Assembly (NCBI GenBank): GCA_037577475.1
Contig: CM075204.1
Span: 5,098,855-5,162,854 of the forward strand
Length of the DNA stretch: 64,000 nucleotides
Direction of reading: 5' to 3'
Source: Chaunax sp. Z400
Taxonomy: Eukaryota; Chordata; Actinopteri; Lophiiformes; Chaunacidae
Within the stretch, counting starts at the first letter, position 1. The number at the start of each line of letters is the position of its first letter. Of this stretch, positions 35,429-47,807 are shown in pieces. The notes beneath the pieces are model-generated. The model was not told where the DNA came from. It did not search any database and worked only from the letters and a program-made list of their open reading frames with translations. The position numbers and the translations under genes were made by a program.

Positions 35429-37970
35429 ATGTTCCCCTGTCAGGTCTGTGGTCATAACTGTGCCAGGATACTGGCTTGTGTAAGACACATGAGAATTCAT
35501 AAAAATACACCTAATTTAACTTTTAAGTGTGTTTTGCCAGATTGCAGACGGACTTTTCAAAACTTTTACACTTTTAAGTGTCACACTTACAGACATGAAG
35601 ACAAATGTGTGGTTAGGCCTAGGTTGTGTGGTTGAACTAACATGTCATATTGACTTCTGCAGTGCAGTGTGTGAGAACTTGACGGCCTTTTACGCTCATT
35701 TGAAAATACACATCAGAGAAGGGAAAACAGTTGCTTGTCCTTATCGACACTGTGACAAGAGCTTTACAGTTTTATCCACATTTACGTCACACGTTAGCAG
35801 GAAACTTAAAAATCGTGCTGAGGAAAATCTGGTTGATTCAATTGTGAATCCTGGTATCTTCCATGCTAGTGAACAAGAGCAGTCTGGTGTGCAGATTGAT
35901 CCTTCCAGTGATGCAGGTGATGAGCTATCAGAGGTTTATGCAGAATATGCTGATGAATCCCAGTTCTTGACAAATGTAGCCCTGTTTTATTTGAAACTGC
36001 AAGCAAAGCTGTTGCTTCCCTCCTCCGTCATTCAGACAATTCTTGAAGATTTTCAGGAAATACATGACATGAGCCAGTCACATTTGCTTTTCAAACTGAA
36101 AGAGAAGTTGGTTACACTTGATATTTCAGAAGCTGACACAAGCAATGTGATCAGTGTCTTCAGGATCTCTTTAGGGCCTGCAACACTCAGTCACTGAAAA
36201 CTGACCAGAAAAGAAAAACTGTTTTCAAGAACAGCTTCAACTATGTTGATCCAGTTCAGATCTGTCGAGGTCAGAGTGAGGCAGGCAAAGAGTGTTTTGC
36301 TCAGTATGTTCCCATTAAACAAACGATTGAATCTCTCTTTCGTTGTGAGTCTGTGTGGGAACAATAGAAGCAGTTACACTCCAGTATCGGTTCTAACGAT
36401 ATTCTTCGGGATGTGTGGGACAGCAGAAATATTGCAGAGAATGTGTTCTTTCTCTCATCATTGAGCTTAATCCTGTATCAGGATGCATTTGAAGTGGTAA
36501 ACCCACTAGGATCTGGAAAGAAAAAATACAAGATACTTGCAATGTATTTCACTCTTGCAGATTTAATGCCACACAATAGATCAAGCACAGATCACATGCA
36601 ACTTGTTCTTCTCTGCAGAGAACAGGACTGAAAGTATTTTGGTCAAGACTTGGTTATGGGCTCCCTGGTCAATGACCTTAAAGATCTTGAGCTCAATGGC
36701 ATTACCATGTCTGATGGAAAGGTCTACAAGGGAGCTTTGTGTGCCATTGCAGAGGATAACCTAGGCTCACATAACATACGAGGCTTCATTGAGAATTTCA
36801 GCAGGAGTTCACACTTCTGCAGATATTGTGAGATCATAATGCAGATCCCCTTATCCAGGGCAGTAAATTCACAATGTAGTCGTACAGTGATCATGTTCAG
36901 TGTTGTGAAGGACAGCCTTCATCGAGTGGAGGTGTTAAATTTGACTCTCTGTTTAATACGCTCACATACTTCCATGTATGCCAGCCAGGGTTACCTCCGT
37001 GTCTTGGCCATGATCTTTTTGAAGGTATTGTATCCTCTGATCTGGCATTGTACATTAACCATCTTGTTAAGGTAGATAACATTTCAGCTATCTTGAGTTG
37101 AGTCTGCGAATAAGTCAGTTCAAGTATCTTGGTGAAGACGCTAATGACAAACTCTGTGAGGTAAAACCAGAGGGTGGAAAACTTTGGGGGCATGCTGTGC
37201 AAAATTGGTGTTTGCTCAGAGTGTTGCCCGTCTTGATTGGAGACAGAATAAAAAATCCCAGTGACAACTAAATATGGCAGTTGGTCTTGCAACTTGTGAA
37301 GTTGTGGAGCTCATTTGTGCTCCAGCCATTTCAACTGGCCAGATAGCCTACCTAAGAGTTGTGATCGATGAATATTTGCAATGCCGAAAGGAAGCTTTTC
37401 CTGACCACACACTGAAACCCAAACATCATTATGTCAGTCATTATCCAGAGCTCATTGTCCAGTTTGGGCCACTTATTCATCTATGGACATTAAGATTTGA
37501 GAGCAAACACACATATTTTAAACAGTGTTTGAGGACATTGCGTAACTTTAAGAACCCATGTTCTACTCTTGCAGAAAGACATCAGCTTCTACAGGCCTTT
37601 CTGAGCGCTGGCAAGTTCTTCCCTCCAGCTGTTTCAGTGGAGAAGGGGACAGTTTTTCTCAGGTGACTACAATGATGACATCAGAGAAGCAGCTGCACAT
37701 CATGATTTTGAGGCTGTAAACACTTTGATAGCCCACGAAGTGACTGTGAAGGGTACAAAGTACAAAAAGAACACGTTCATTGTAATTGATGATGATGATG
37801 AGGGGCTTGTAATTGGAAAAATCAAAGTGGTTCTCGTTCATAAGGATTCAGCTGTATATTTTATTGCTGAAAAATATCATGCCATGCGTCTTCCTGACAT
37901 AGGTGTCTATAGCCTTACACTGATGCAGAGAAACTACTGTTGTGTACAGTTACTACCCCTTGCCTGAGCA
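35429..37970 (+). pseudogene. third C2H2-type transposase copy, diverged, frameshifted
   Basis: It begins MFPCQVCGHNCARILACVRH (first finger), then CVLPDCRRTFQNFYTFKCHT and CPYRHCDKSFTVLSTFTSHV (further fingers). Later blocks, in several frames, are FEVVNPLGSGKKKYKILAMY, AIAEDNLGSHNIRGFIENF, HFCRYCEI, then at 36,985-37,075 CLGHDLFEGIVSSDLALYIN, and KPKHHYVSHYPELIVQFGPL, LWTLRFESKHTYFKQCLRTL. The block order matches the two copies upstream, but the sequence is much more diverged, so it belongs to another lineage. At least four frameshifts or stops are present. More N-terminal zinc fingers are kept here than in the copy at 24.5 kb. Confidence 0.7.
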
Positions 37971-38029
37971 CACTGTCCATGGCACACCAATGATAATTCT
38001 TCCCCATTCTTTCCCTGTATTCCAGAATA

Positions 38030-40332
38030 ATGGCTGACTTGAGTGAAGAAATCAAGGAGATCATCTGCAAGACCTTGCCAAATCTCTCTGAAGACATCCA
38101 GTGGAAAAATCATTTCTAAACTTCAGAGCTCTGGCTTGGAGTCAAAAGTAGATTTAAAATATGTAGAGCAGGAAGACATTGTTGACCGAAGACTACTGGA
38201 TGCATTTAAATTAGGTATGGTTAATAATATGGTTATATGGTTGATTGAGTGTTCAGTAGTGCCTGGTGTCAGGCCTATACTTTACTAAAAGTGGGTAAAG
38301 GTATAGAGAATTGGTAAATAATTTACCCAGAAACATTCTGATGCCAAGAACTACATGTAACATAACAGAAACCATACCGAGTCTATTTTGTGAATTTTTC
38401 AAAAGAAAAAGAAAGGCCATAAAAGTTCTAAATCAACATTTGGCCAAATGTCTGCACTGACACTAATATAGCTTATTACAAATGTACCTTAAATCTGTCT
38501 CTTTATTTTGTTTCTTGTCTTTTTTTTAGAGCCCGAGATAGTTACGTTGGATCTGCAAGTTCTTCCAACTCCTTCACCAGTGAGGAGTGCTTTGATAGTC
38601 TCTGAGTCTCCATCACCATCATTAAGCACTCTGTCTCATTGTAGCCCATCACAGCTGTCTGCCAATGCATGCCAGGCAGGAAACGGTGATCCAAGCAACA
38701 GTCCTTCCACATCCCAATTACTGAAAACATGGCCAGAAACATTCCAGGTCTCCTGGGAAAAAATGCCACAGGAAATACGTTCTGCAATTGTAGACGGAAG
38801 AGACCTAAACCAGTGGAGCGACGCCAGATGGTACGAGTACTCGTAGATGAAATGAGGGGGTATGAGGCTAACCCCACTCGCTCACAGTGCCTCACGGTGA
38901 TTCAAAATATCATCAGGCAGCACCCAAAGAGTTTCGCTGACATGACAGAAGATGGGTTTCTTTTGGGTGGAGGATATACATCACTTTTGATTCAAGTGAA
39001 AAACTGCATTGAGAATGTAAACCGTGACTCAAGCTATGCACGCCACCGAACCTCTAGATCCAGCTCTACCTACAAGAGGGGGCCAATCGACAGTTATGAA
39101 TGTACAAGATTTCAGCCAGAACTACCTCCAGAAGAAACTGATGAGAGTGTGGAGCAGAACCACCAAAGACTGGTGGAGATTTACAGACAGGAGGGAGCAT
39201 CTGGAGCTGAAAGAGCAGAGGTCAAAAATCTAATGGAGCTCACATTCTGTCTACAACGCCGTCATATAAATGCACTTCCACCACCTGACATTGAAGATAT
39301 GAGAAGCAAATGGCCTTTTCTTTTCACTCAAAGGTGCAAATATGCTCATTTTGAGTTGCTCACAGACATCAATGTGCTTCGTAGCTTGGAACTCAGTATG
39401 GAGGAATGTGGGAGAGCCATTACAGAATACTTCAGGGGAAAACCTACCAACAAAGACGTCAAGGATGTGCTCTCTAAGAATGAAGATAATGAGATGGCAC
39501 TTGGTGTTGTTCAGCTGCTTATTGGAACACTTTGGAGAGACCCTAACTAGGCTGGTCCTTCTAACAGATGTAAGTTTGTATTCTCTTTCTTTCCCTGTGT
39601 TTTAAGTGTTGAATGCCATATTTATAGATTCACATCCCACTCCTTTTACCTCTAGGTTACTCTCACCCAGTGTCTTCTAATTGCTGACCTTTTGGTTTGT
39701 TTTACTCATTAAAAAGAATCACACTATGGCATTCATAATATGAATGTCTGTTCCCTACAGGTGTCTGCCACCCCAGCTGATGTTGAGACAACCCTCACTC
39801 TACCTGCAAGTCCTTGCCTGATACTGCTGGGTATGTATTGGATTTATAGACATATTATATATCATGGCCACTGTTGTTTGAGTTTACAGATGTTTACACA
39901 AGGTGAGATGCATACTGATGTTGGTATTACTTGAAGTTTCAGATGGAACAGGGCAAGTCACTATTGGACACTGGATGATCTCGCTTGAGGGACTGATGAG
40001 GCATTGTTATTTACATTCCCTTTCTGGAGTTATTTTGACTAATTATTTTGTTTGTTGCTGTTTTATAGTGGCAATACTTGAATCAATGTAAAGAGAGGAA
40101 GAATGATCAGCAATGTTTTCCTGAAGACGCTGTTATCGCTGCTGTGAAAAAGTTTGTCACCTCCACTGGTGCAGATTTCAACATGAACATGCAGGCTTTT
40201 GTTTATTGCTGGCAAAAGTGCATAGCTAATGGTGGTCACTATGTGGAAAAATGGCGTTTTGTAGCTAAGAACTTGCCCTATCCAGTGGTGTTATTGTGTT
40301 CCATGTATCAGATGCAGTTTCAGTGCAAATAA
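38030..40332 (+). pseudogene. accessory gene of the third element, SAM-like start, spliced
   Basis: From ATG at 38,030, LSEEIKEIICKTLPNLSEDI is followed after a one-base shift by GKIISKLQSSGLESKVDLKY, then VEQEDIVDRRLLDAFKL, a SAM-domain-like pattern. A donor at 38,214/38,215 joins an exon starting at 38,530 in phase (EPEIVTLDLQV). The exon holds WPETFQVSWEKMPQEIRSAI, then after a second one-base shift near 38,800 RRQMVRVLVDEMRGYEANPT, FLLGGGYTSLLIQVKNCIEN and LQRRHINALPPPDIEDMRSK, to 39,550. Further weak blocks at 39,763-40,332 include AVIAAVKKFVTSTGADF. The pattern is distantly like the gene at 24.5-27.4 kb. In this element the accessory gene follows the transposase; in the other it precedes it. 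Confidence 0.6.
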
Positions 40333-40729
40333 ATAGGAGGTATTAGTAGGTGACCCTAATAGTACAGTTTGTTTTCCAAATGTTGCAAATGATTCATATT
40401 TTCAAACTGTTCTTACTGATTTATAGAATCCATTGCAGTCAATTTATATATTGCAGATATGCAGAGATTTTATTTTGTTAACTCAAAATATTTTTGGGTT
40501 GTTTCTCTGGGTTGTCCAGAGAAACAAGTTTTTGTTGTTGTTATTTTTTTTACAGTAGTGGTATTTATGTTGACACTGCCATTGTAAATAAAAGTGTTTG
40601 TTTTATATCCTTTCTAATGTTTATTACTTATTTTGCAAAATTTCCATAATATATTTTTAAAAAGATATCTGCAGCCCACAGAACAATAAAGTTCTAACGT
40701 GAATTGCATTGAAGATGCATGGATAAGAT

Positions 40730-40870
40730 AACCAGAATATTACTGTAAAATCAAATAATCACATAAATATACTGTAATTCATTTTTACTGTAATACACTG
40801 TGAAATCATTCGACATACTGTAGATTTACAGTATATTGCTGTCATCTCTGCTGCCTGTATTTCTTACTGT
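40730..40870. repeat. TACTGTA-rich repeat, possible non-autonomous element end
   Basis: Many copies of TACTGTA and its complement TACAGTA occur in 140 bp, including CACTGTGAAATCATTCG. Similar but weaker sequence lies at 41,885-42,000. It may be the ends of an EnSpm-like MITE. Confidence 0.35.
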
Positions 40871-41089
40871 TTTATACAGTAGTGGAGTAATTGATTGGAA
40901 TCTACAGCCACTCTTTTAATGCTAATTTTCTGTCAGACTGAATGAGGTAGTAAAAAACAATAATGAGGATTACCGGGTGCTCACGGTTATGAAAGTGTAA
41001 ACTCCAGGTGAAGCCAGGTGCTCTAGAAGTTATAATGGTAACCTGTAGAAAAAGGAAAGCCTCTATGCTTACTTCAGGCACACCAGCAT

Positions 41090-41735
41090 CGAGACAAGGA
41101 TTTAGTTCAAATGCCTTTATTGATTAGGGCAGGAAAAGTCTCACAGTGTCTCAAAATGAGGAAAACGCCGACCGGTTTCAACCCTCAACAGGTCTTCTTC
41201 AGGGCGTGACTGGAAAGAGGTGTAAACCTGAGTGGAAGGCAGAGGTTCCTTATATAGACATATGATAGTCAAGAACGCTCAGTCAGCATGTCACACAATA
41301 GATATACAACAATACATGATGTGATATTGAAATCAATTATAAACACAGCTATAAATATGAAACATTTACAAATCTCCCATCACTTATATCACTTCCTGGT
41401 TACACATATAACAATAATAAAAGCCTCAATGACATCAGCAACAATGACAAGAATTCTTCAGTTTACAAAAACGCTGTGAAATCTGTGTGTTCATGAAGGC
41501 CTGGATACACCAGAGCATTGAATTTAAAATCCAATAAGTCTCTCTGGAGTCATTTATTCAGACCATCACCCCTCTGACTGACTGCTCCACAAACTCAATG
41601 CCCTCCACTTTCATAAGATGATCTACATGATTGTTTTTAATGCCATGTTTGTGTCTCCACTCTGTCTTTTAACCTCCTCTTGGTGCGTCCAATACAAAAA
41701 CATTCACATGGTCCAGTGAGGCGGAATGCCATTTC
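41090..41735 (-). mobile_element. possible Penelope-like element relic
   Basis: The minus strand near 41,540-41,730 contains degraded blocks (IKNNHVDHLMKVEGIEFVEQ, SRETYWILNSM) like the C-terminal part of a Penelope-type GIY-YIG endonuclease. Downstream lies the CTGAAGAAGACCTGTTGAGG, then GTTGAAACCGGTCGG, sequence that accompanies such elements. There are many stops. Confidence 0.4.
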
Positions 41736-42128
41736 CTAACAATATGACACTTTAAGGGAGAATAAAAATGGAGGCTGCCTCATCAATGCAGCTCAGCTAA
41801 AGGCTGAGCAGGTTGTGGCGTTTCTGTTCATTTTCACATTTTAGTGGCCCCACTTTTCCTTCACCTTCCCATGATGCTCTGCTGGTTACACTTAAGTTTA
41901 CAGTACATTCCTGTAAATAATGGCGTTCTCTTAAAGTGCTGTAATCCTGTATTATTTCTCCCAGACAGCATTGCAGTTTACTGCAGGTCACTGTATGATA
42001 TGAACACAGAAGAATAGTGTTCAGATTTGACTGTAAATTGACATCAGTTTCACAGCACAGCTCACTCCTGCTGCTATGTGTAATGAATTATAGGCTGAAT
42101 GTAAGAACTTCTTTTATTCTCATTGTAG

Positions 42129-44195
42129 ACAACCATCATTGCCATCCAGTTTAATGGAGGGGTCGTGTTGGGGTCTGATTCCAGTGTCTGCAGGGTAAGT
42201 TAGTGTGAGCATGTGAGTCTTTATTAAGACCCCACTGATCCTTAAGCATCTCAAGTATCATCCTCTTTCTACCTCTGAAGATGTCCTTACAAACACTTTT
42301 CTCTTGGTATCATCTCCCTCCATCCAGGGACTCAGTGGTGAACAGGGTGATGAACAAGCTGTCTCACTCCATGACAGGATCTACTGCGCTCTGTCCGGCT
42401 CTGCAGCAGACGCTCAGAGCATCGCTGAGATTGTAACCTACCAGCTAGATGTTCACAGGTAAATGTTGGCCTTCAGACCATTTGATCAAATACCACATAA
42501 TGGCAAAGTAGTCCAGATCTGATGGGAGGTGCCTGACTCCAACCATGAGTGCATAAAAACAGCCCATAACATGAAATAGGATTTATATTAGTCAAAATGT
42601 ATGCGCTCATATCATTGGTCAGATAATATTGTTCCTTAATGGTGTAAAGGTTATTCCTGAAGTTCTCATCCAGCCACAAATAACTGAATGAAAGACCAAA
42701 AAAAGGTCCCTGAAATATTAACAGTGAGGGAAAGATTTCAACTGTAAGAGTCTAAAGATGTTTAACACTCATCACAAAGCTATTTCAGCCACTGGCAGCT
42801 GAAATCTAAACATATCAGTTTTGGATTGCCTTCAAAAGTGTCCATTCATCTAAAGCACAGAGCACAGCTTTTGTCTCTCTTTCTTTATATGGGAGACTCA
42901 TGTTACATTTACAGCTGGATTTATTGGAAAACACTGACAAAAGTCCTCCCATCCACAACAACACAACATTCTCCAAGAAGATAAGCTTAACAAGTAAATA
43001 CAAATAAATATTTATGAAAAATAGATGTGTAAAAACAGTCATAAATTAATTAAAATCAGAGGTGTGCAGCTTTGTCATCATACTATTCTTCCTCTCTATA
43101 GATTCAGAATGAAGTTTCTGAATACTTTTCCATTTTAAGGCCATTATATGTTTGACATGTGACAGACAGAAATGTTGAAAAGGTTTGTTTCCTTAGATTT
43201 ACTGAAATATCTCAATGGTATAGAGTTAAGGTCAGATTTACCCAAACATGATCCCAAAAAAGTTGTGACTCTGTGTGAAATACAATAAAATAAGACAGAA
43301 TGGGATCATTTGCTAATCCTTTTGACATATACTCAGCTGAAAACAGAATAAAGACAAAGTATTTCATGTTTTAAAAACATGCTTATTGTGAAGTTGATGC
43401 CAGCAACATGTTTCAAACCAGTTGGGACAGAATCAACAAAAGACTGGAGAAGTTGTTTAACGCTCCAAAACACCTGATTGGACCATTCCACAGGTAAAGA
43501 GGTTCATTGGTAGCAGCTGATAGGATCATGAGTATGAAAGGGGCGTCGTCCAATGGCTCAGTCGTTCACAAGCAAAGATGAGACGAGGTTCGCTCTGTGA
43601 AACACATGATTGTATAAAAGATATTCCTACATGGGATCTGGAAGACTTTGGAAAACTGTTGTCCATAAACACTGTTTGTTTGCAGATGATTGAATTCTGT
43701 CTTTATTGACATTTTACTTTTGTTCAAATCTGGGTTGTATGTAATAAACATATTTTGTCTTCTTCTGTCCGTATTGAGATCGGTGAGGACCCCCAGGTTC
43801 ACTCAGCTGCCTCTCTGGTGAGGAACATCTCATGGTGGCTGGCTGGGACAGAAGAGAAGGAGGACAGGTCAGAGATCACTTGGAGTTGACTGCTGTCTCT
43901 AGGGAAGAGAACCAAGTTGTAAATGAGAAAGACCACTGGGAAAAATAATGTCAGGACTATCAAAATGAATGTTTCTGCTACTTCTGCTGAGGTGACTTTC
44001 AGATTGCTTTATGCAGTAGGTTAGAAGCTGCTAGTGCTGTTTCTTATTGATGCTCTGAATGAAAGATCTGATCCAGCCAACACACTTGATCTTCTAGGTG
44101 ATCATTGTGATTTGTCTTGTTCCTCTCTGGTCCTGTGCCCTTTGACCTCTCCCAGCTGTTTGCAACCCTGAATGGTCTCCTTACTTACTAACTTA
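42129..44195 (+). pseudogene. psmb9-like: psmb9-like immunoproteasome beta subunit pseudogene
   Basis: PSMB9 (LMP2) is the interferon-inducible catalytic beta subunit of the immunoproteasome. Exon 42129-42194 starts at the mature N-terminus (TTIIAIQFNGGVVLGSDS, with the catalytic Thr). Exon 42331-42460 holds VVNRVMNKLS, then CALSGSAADAQSIAEIVTYQ; one C is missing between them, causing a frameshift. Exon about 43,777-43,868 holds IGEDPQVHSAASLVRNIS, after which about 11 codons are lost, then MVAGWDRREGGQ. A last piece at 44,160-44,192 reads LFATLNGLL and stops where a LINE starts. The Gly-Gly-Ser-Gly block, catalytic C-terminal half and first exon are missing. Family could also be the psmb9-related psmb12. 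The gene is not functional. Confidence 0.85.
43240..43745 (+). mobile_element. Tc1/mariner-type fragment in a pseudogene intron
   Basis: Blocks AACATGTTTCAAACCAGTTG, GACTGGAGAAGTTG, ACACCTGATTGGACCATTCC and GGCTCAGTCGTTCACAAGCA match the 5' noncoding end and start of a fish-wide mariner-type element, as I recall. Most of the transposase is missing. Confidence 0.5.
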
Positions 44196-46370
44196 CTTAC
44201 TTACTTAATACTTTATTGTCAGACAAGTCTGAAAATTGTCTTGCATCTCAGCCACTCCATTTGCAACATTACAAAACAGACACATAGGAAAGAAGAGTAC
44301 ATTCAATAAACATCAAAAACAAAAACAAGAATCAAGTCCTTTTCATTGTGCATTTGATCTTGGATTAAGCTCCAGATTTAGTTGAAGGATTGACTGATGA
44401 ACAAAAGAGTGCTTCAGTTTAATCCTGTTAAATCGTGAAACTCTGTATTTCCAATTTGATGGCAACAAATTATATTCACAGTTCAGGACATGATTAGGGT
44501 CAGAGATAATGTTATTGGCCAGCCTCAACACATTATTATGATAAGTTGATTCAAAACGTTTCTGCAAAGGTTGGCCTACAATCTTTGAGCAGATTTTCTG
44601 TTTGTTCAGGATGGTTATTGCAGATGGAATGAATGATTTCTTGTAGATGTTTTTGAGCCAGAGGGACTTTTTTAGCGTCTGCCTGATGGCAGCAGCATGA
44701 AGGAGTGGTGGAGTGGATGAGAGGGGTCCTCAGTGATCAGGGTGGCTTTCCTGATCACTGAGCGGCTGTACAGACCAGATAGTGGAGTTTGAGGTGAACC
44801 CGTTACTTTGCTGGCCTGATTGGTTATACGTGACAGTTTTGTTTTCTGTTTGATGGTGAGGGACTTATACCAGGATGTAATATTGAAGGTGCGGATGGAG
44901 TCGATGAGTCAGCGGTAGACTACAGTTAAAATGTCCTTGTTGACATTAAAAGATCCCAGTTTCCACACCTGTTTTGTTTTTTTGTACACATAGTCTGTGT
45001 GTTGTGTAAAGGACAGGCAGGTGTCTATCTCTGCACCCAGGTATTTAAAAGACTGGAGCTGCTCTACCAGCTGACCCTGGATAGTGAGCGGCTGGAAAAG
45101 AGGTGATGGGTTTTTTCCTCTGCCCCCACAGCACAGCTCCTTGGTCTTTGTGGTATTTAGTTCCAGTGAGTTTTGACTGAATGTTTGAACCAGGTTGTTG
45201 ACTGTTTGCTGGTATTGGGACAGAGCATGGGTGTCAGTCAGGTGAGCCACCAGGGCCATGTCATCTGCATACTTAAAAAGTGACATTCCTTCACTGTTAC
45301 AGGAGATGTTATTGGTGTAGACAGAGAAGAGAATGGGGGATAAAACACGACCCTGGGGGAGCCCTGTGTTTAAAACCAACTTACTGGATTTAAAACCATT
45401 TAAAAGCATTTGTTGTGGTCTGTCCTTTAAATAACTGTTTATCCATAAAATCAGTGTCGGGTGAACCTGAAGGTCAGAGAGGCAGTGAAAGGTGTTTGTG
45501 TGTACAGTATTAAAAGCAGAAGAGAAGTCCATGAATACAATCCTAGTGTGTGGGTGTGCAGAGTCCATGTGCTTGGTGACAGTGTCTAAAAGCATGAGAC
45601 TTGCATCTTCTACACCACGTTTTGCCGTCGAACTGAAGTGGATCCGGTTTGACAGCATGTCGGCCAAGTGGTCACACACTACCCTCTCCATGCATTTACA
45701 CAGGACAGATGTCAGGGCCACTGGCCTGAAGTCCTTCAGGTCCTTAGCATGTGTCTTTTTAGGGACAGGGATTATAGTGGATTCCTTCCACTGGTTGGGG
45801 ACACATCCGGAGTCCAGAAGGTGCTGGAACAGCCTGGTGAGGACCCCCCCTAGCTGTGTGGAGCAGTCTGTGAGCACCCTGCCTCTGAGTCTGTCAGAGC
45901 CAGAGGCCTTGTGTGGGTTCACCCTGTGCAGGATGGAGGTCACCAGCTGTTCATCAACAGTGAGGGTTTCGTGGGGGGAGCTGGGGGTTGGGCATATCCA
46001 GTTGGTGGTCGTGCTGCGGCTGTTAAAACGGCTCACGTGTGTCTTTTGTTGTACTGTCAAGATATTTCAGCAAAATTCTCTCCATAGATTTCATAATCAC
46101 TGATGTAAGGGCTATAGGTCTAAAATCCTTATGTTCTTTAGGTAAAGGTTTTATATGTGAAGTTGTCCATAGCAGAGGGACAGTGTGTGTCTATAGAAGC
46201 CTGACAAAGTTCTTTAGAAGATAAGGACTGTATTCATCTGGCCCAGCCGCTTTCTTGGTGTTAGTATGTTTAAATGCTTTCCTGATATCTTCAACTGTGA
46301 CAATAATTCTGTTTGAAGTAGCAGGTGTAACAGTTTTAAGTTTAAGAAAGATTAAGTTTCAGACAGACAT
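44180..46370 (-). mobile_element. CR1/Rex1-type LINE with (TAAG)n tail, chimeric
   Basis: On the minus strand the element ends at about 44,180 with a terminal CAATAAAGTATTAAG and a short TAAG microsatellite, the normal 3' end of a LINE. The reverse-transcriptase frame lies at 46,060-44,909; a C-terminal piece at 44,650-44,343 (SFIPSAITILNKQKI, LPSNWKYR) and an N-terminal piece at 46,340-46,040 (KKAAGPDEYSP, KDFRPIALTSV) come from a diverged relative. The parts overlap in content, so at least two LINE copies are joined. Confidence 0.7.
44909..46060 (-). pseudogene. LINE reverse-transcriptase frame, 383 codons
   Basis: Blocks in order: NPHKASGSDRLRGRVLTDCS, KDLKDFRPVALTSVLCKCME, RIVFMDFSSAFNTVHTNTFH (first catalytic Asp), GLPQGRVLSPILFSVYTNNI, SLFKYADDMALVAHL (the catalytic Asp pair), then LNTTKTKELCCGG and QLQSFKYLGAEIDTCLSFTQ. 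The palm and thumb are thus open, without stop. The endonuclease and the C-terminal end are absent from this frame, so the protein would be incomplete. Confidence 0.8.
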
Positions 46371-46479
46371 CCAAAAAATCAAGTAGCAAAAATCTTCAGA
46401 GGTGTTTAAGCCAAAGCATCTGTGACAGGGTCAAAATGCATGCCATTATTGTTTTTATATTTACTTTCATATTGTCAGA

Positions 46480-47440
46480 GTGCTGTGTTTCTGTGTTTTT
46501 ATTTGCATGCTTTGAGTAACATTTTACCTGCTTTGCTGTGGGTTTGGTTATATTTTATTCTTAATCTTTGTTTGTAGTGTGGGGAGTGTTTTCTGCAGTG
46601 TTTTTTAATTGACTGATGACCCTGGGAGCGCCACGTCCACACCTTCACCATCGGCCTAATTATTGAATGAGCGACAGGTGCGGAAGGGAGGAGATACCGA
46701 GGGCTTTTAGGGAAGCAGCACGGAGGAGCAGACAGAACGCGGATCACAGCAGACGCTGGAGGAAAGAAGCTGACCGCGAAGCAGCCCTCCCGAGAACCAC
46801 AACCGAGCCACGGGATACTGCAGCGGGGAGACGTGCAGCAGCGAGTGTCCGCCAACGCCGTTCTACTCAGGCCTGGGCCGGCAGTTGGAGATCTGCCACC
46901 CAGGAAAATCGTGAGTACCCTCTGACATTCGGGGAGGCGGCACAGCAGGCGAGGAAGGGAGTCGTTCAGGGCGCCGGTGCAGCAGGGAACACACTACTCA
47001 CCGTTGTTCTATTTCCCCCGCAGGTACAACGCCATCCGGACGCCTTGGCTCAGCGAGGGCGGAGCGCAAGAGTGGCGGCGGAGGACACGGGAGGAGTCGC
47101 TGGTTTGGAGTCGGACTTGGAACTTTTATTGAATTTTAGATCGGACTTTTATAGCACATTTTACAGGCCTGTTTTAGCGTTTAGTTTAGCATTATTAGGT
47201 AGCTTCGATATTATTGTTAGTGTATTTGGGTGGTACCATCCCTGTTTTATATTTGTTTGTGTAATAAATTGAACTTTCATTTGAGCTCCTCTCCTGCTGG
47301 TTTTTAACTCTGCTCACCCCTGATTTTTAGATAACCTGCGAGCCTGTTTAGAGTCCTAGGCTCTAGTAATTCCTAGGTGGCGTTGTCGGTATTGGCAATA
47401 TAATTAATTAGCCTAAATCTAAATTATAGCCCCATTTTAG
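46480..47440 (+). mobile_element. possible LTR or retroelement 5' region
   Basis: A GC-rich middle part (46,620-47,100) in an AT-rich setting ends with AATAAATTGAAC (about 47,262) and a GGTGGCGTTGTCGGT-type tail. There is a donor-like GTGAGTACC at 46,910 and an acceptor CCCCCGCAG at 47,023. The open frame across it (46,667-47,272) has no family motif. I cannot name the element; a host 5' exon is also possible. Confidence 0.25.
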
Positions 47441-47807
47441 TCGTAAGGTCGGGCCACACGTCTGAACCACAAAGGTGACTGAAGGATCTAGAAGACTGGA
47501 TGTCAGAGCCGGGGTTTCATGCTGCACTGGTTGATTGGTGATGAGCTCCAGGTGAGTGGAGCCACAGCTGCAGGTTGTCAGGCTGAGAGGGCAACCAGCC
47601 GGACAACCCAGTGTACACAAACACAGACCGACAAAAACACGAGGAGGGAGAGGCAGAACAGATATCCTAACACAAATAAAGTCCAACTTAACAGAAACTC
47701 TATCTGCTCACTAAATGAATGAATAGATCAGAGGAAGATAGAAACAATGGCTCCAGAATGAAATATAGAGCTGGAGACTTATTATTGAATGAGCTGAAAT
47801 GAGCTGA

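Noticed and set aside
45492..46103. 203-codon plus-strand frame
   Set aside because: Antisense shadow of the LINE reverse transcriptase on the minus strand.
46667..47272. 201-codon frame rich in Arg and Ala
   Set aside because: GC-rich noncoding-like sequence with no motif; splice-like signals and AATAAA inside suggest an LTR or 5' region.
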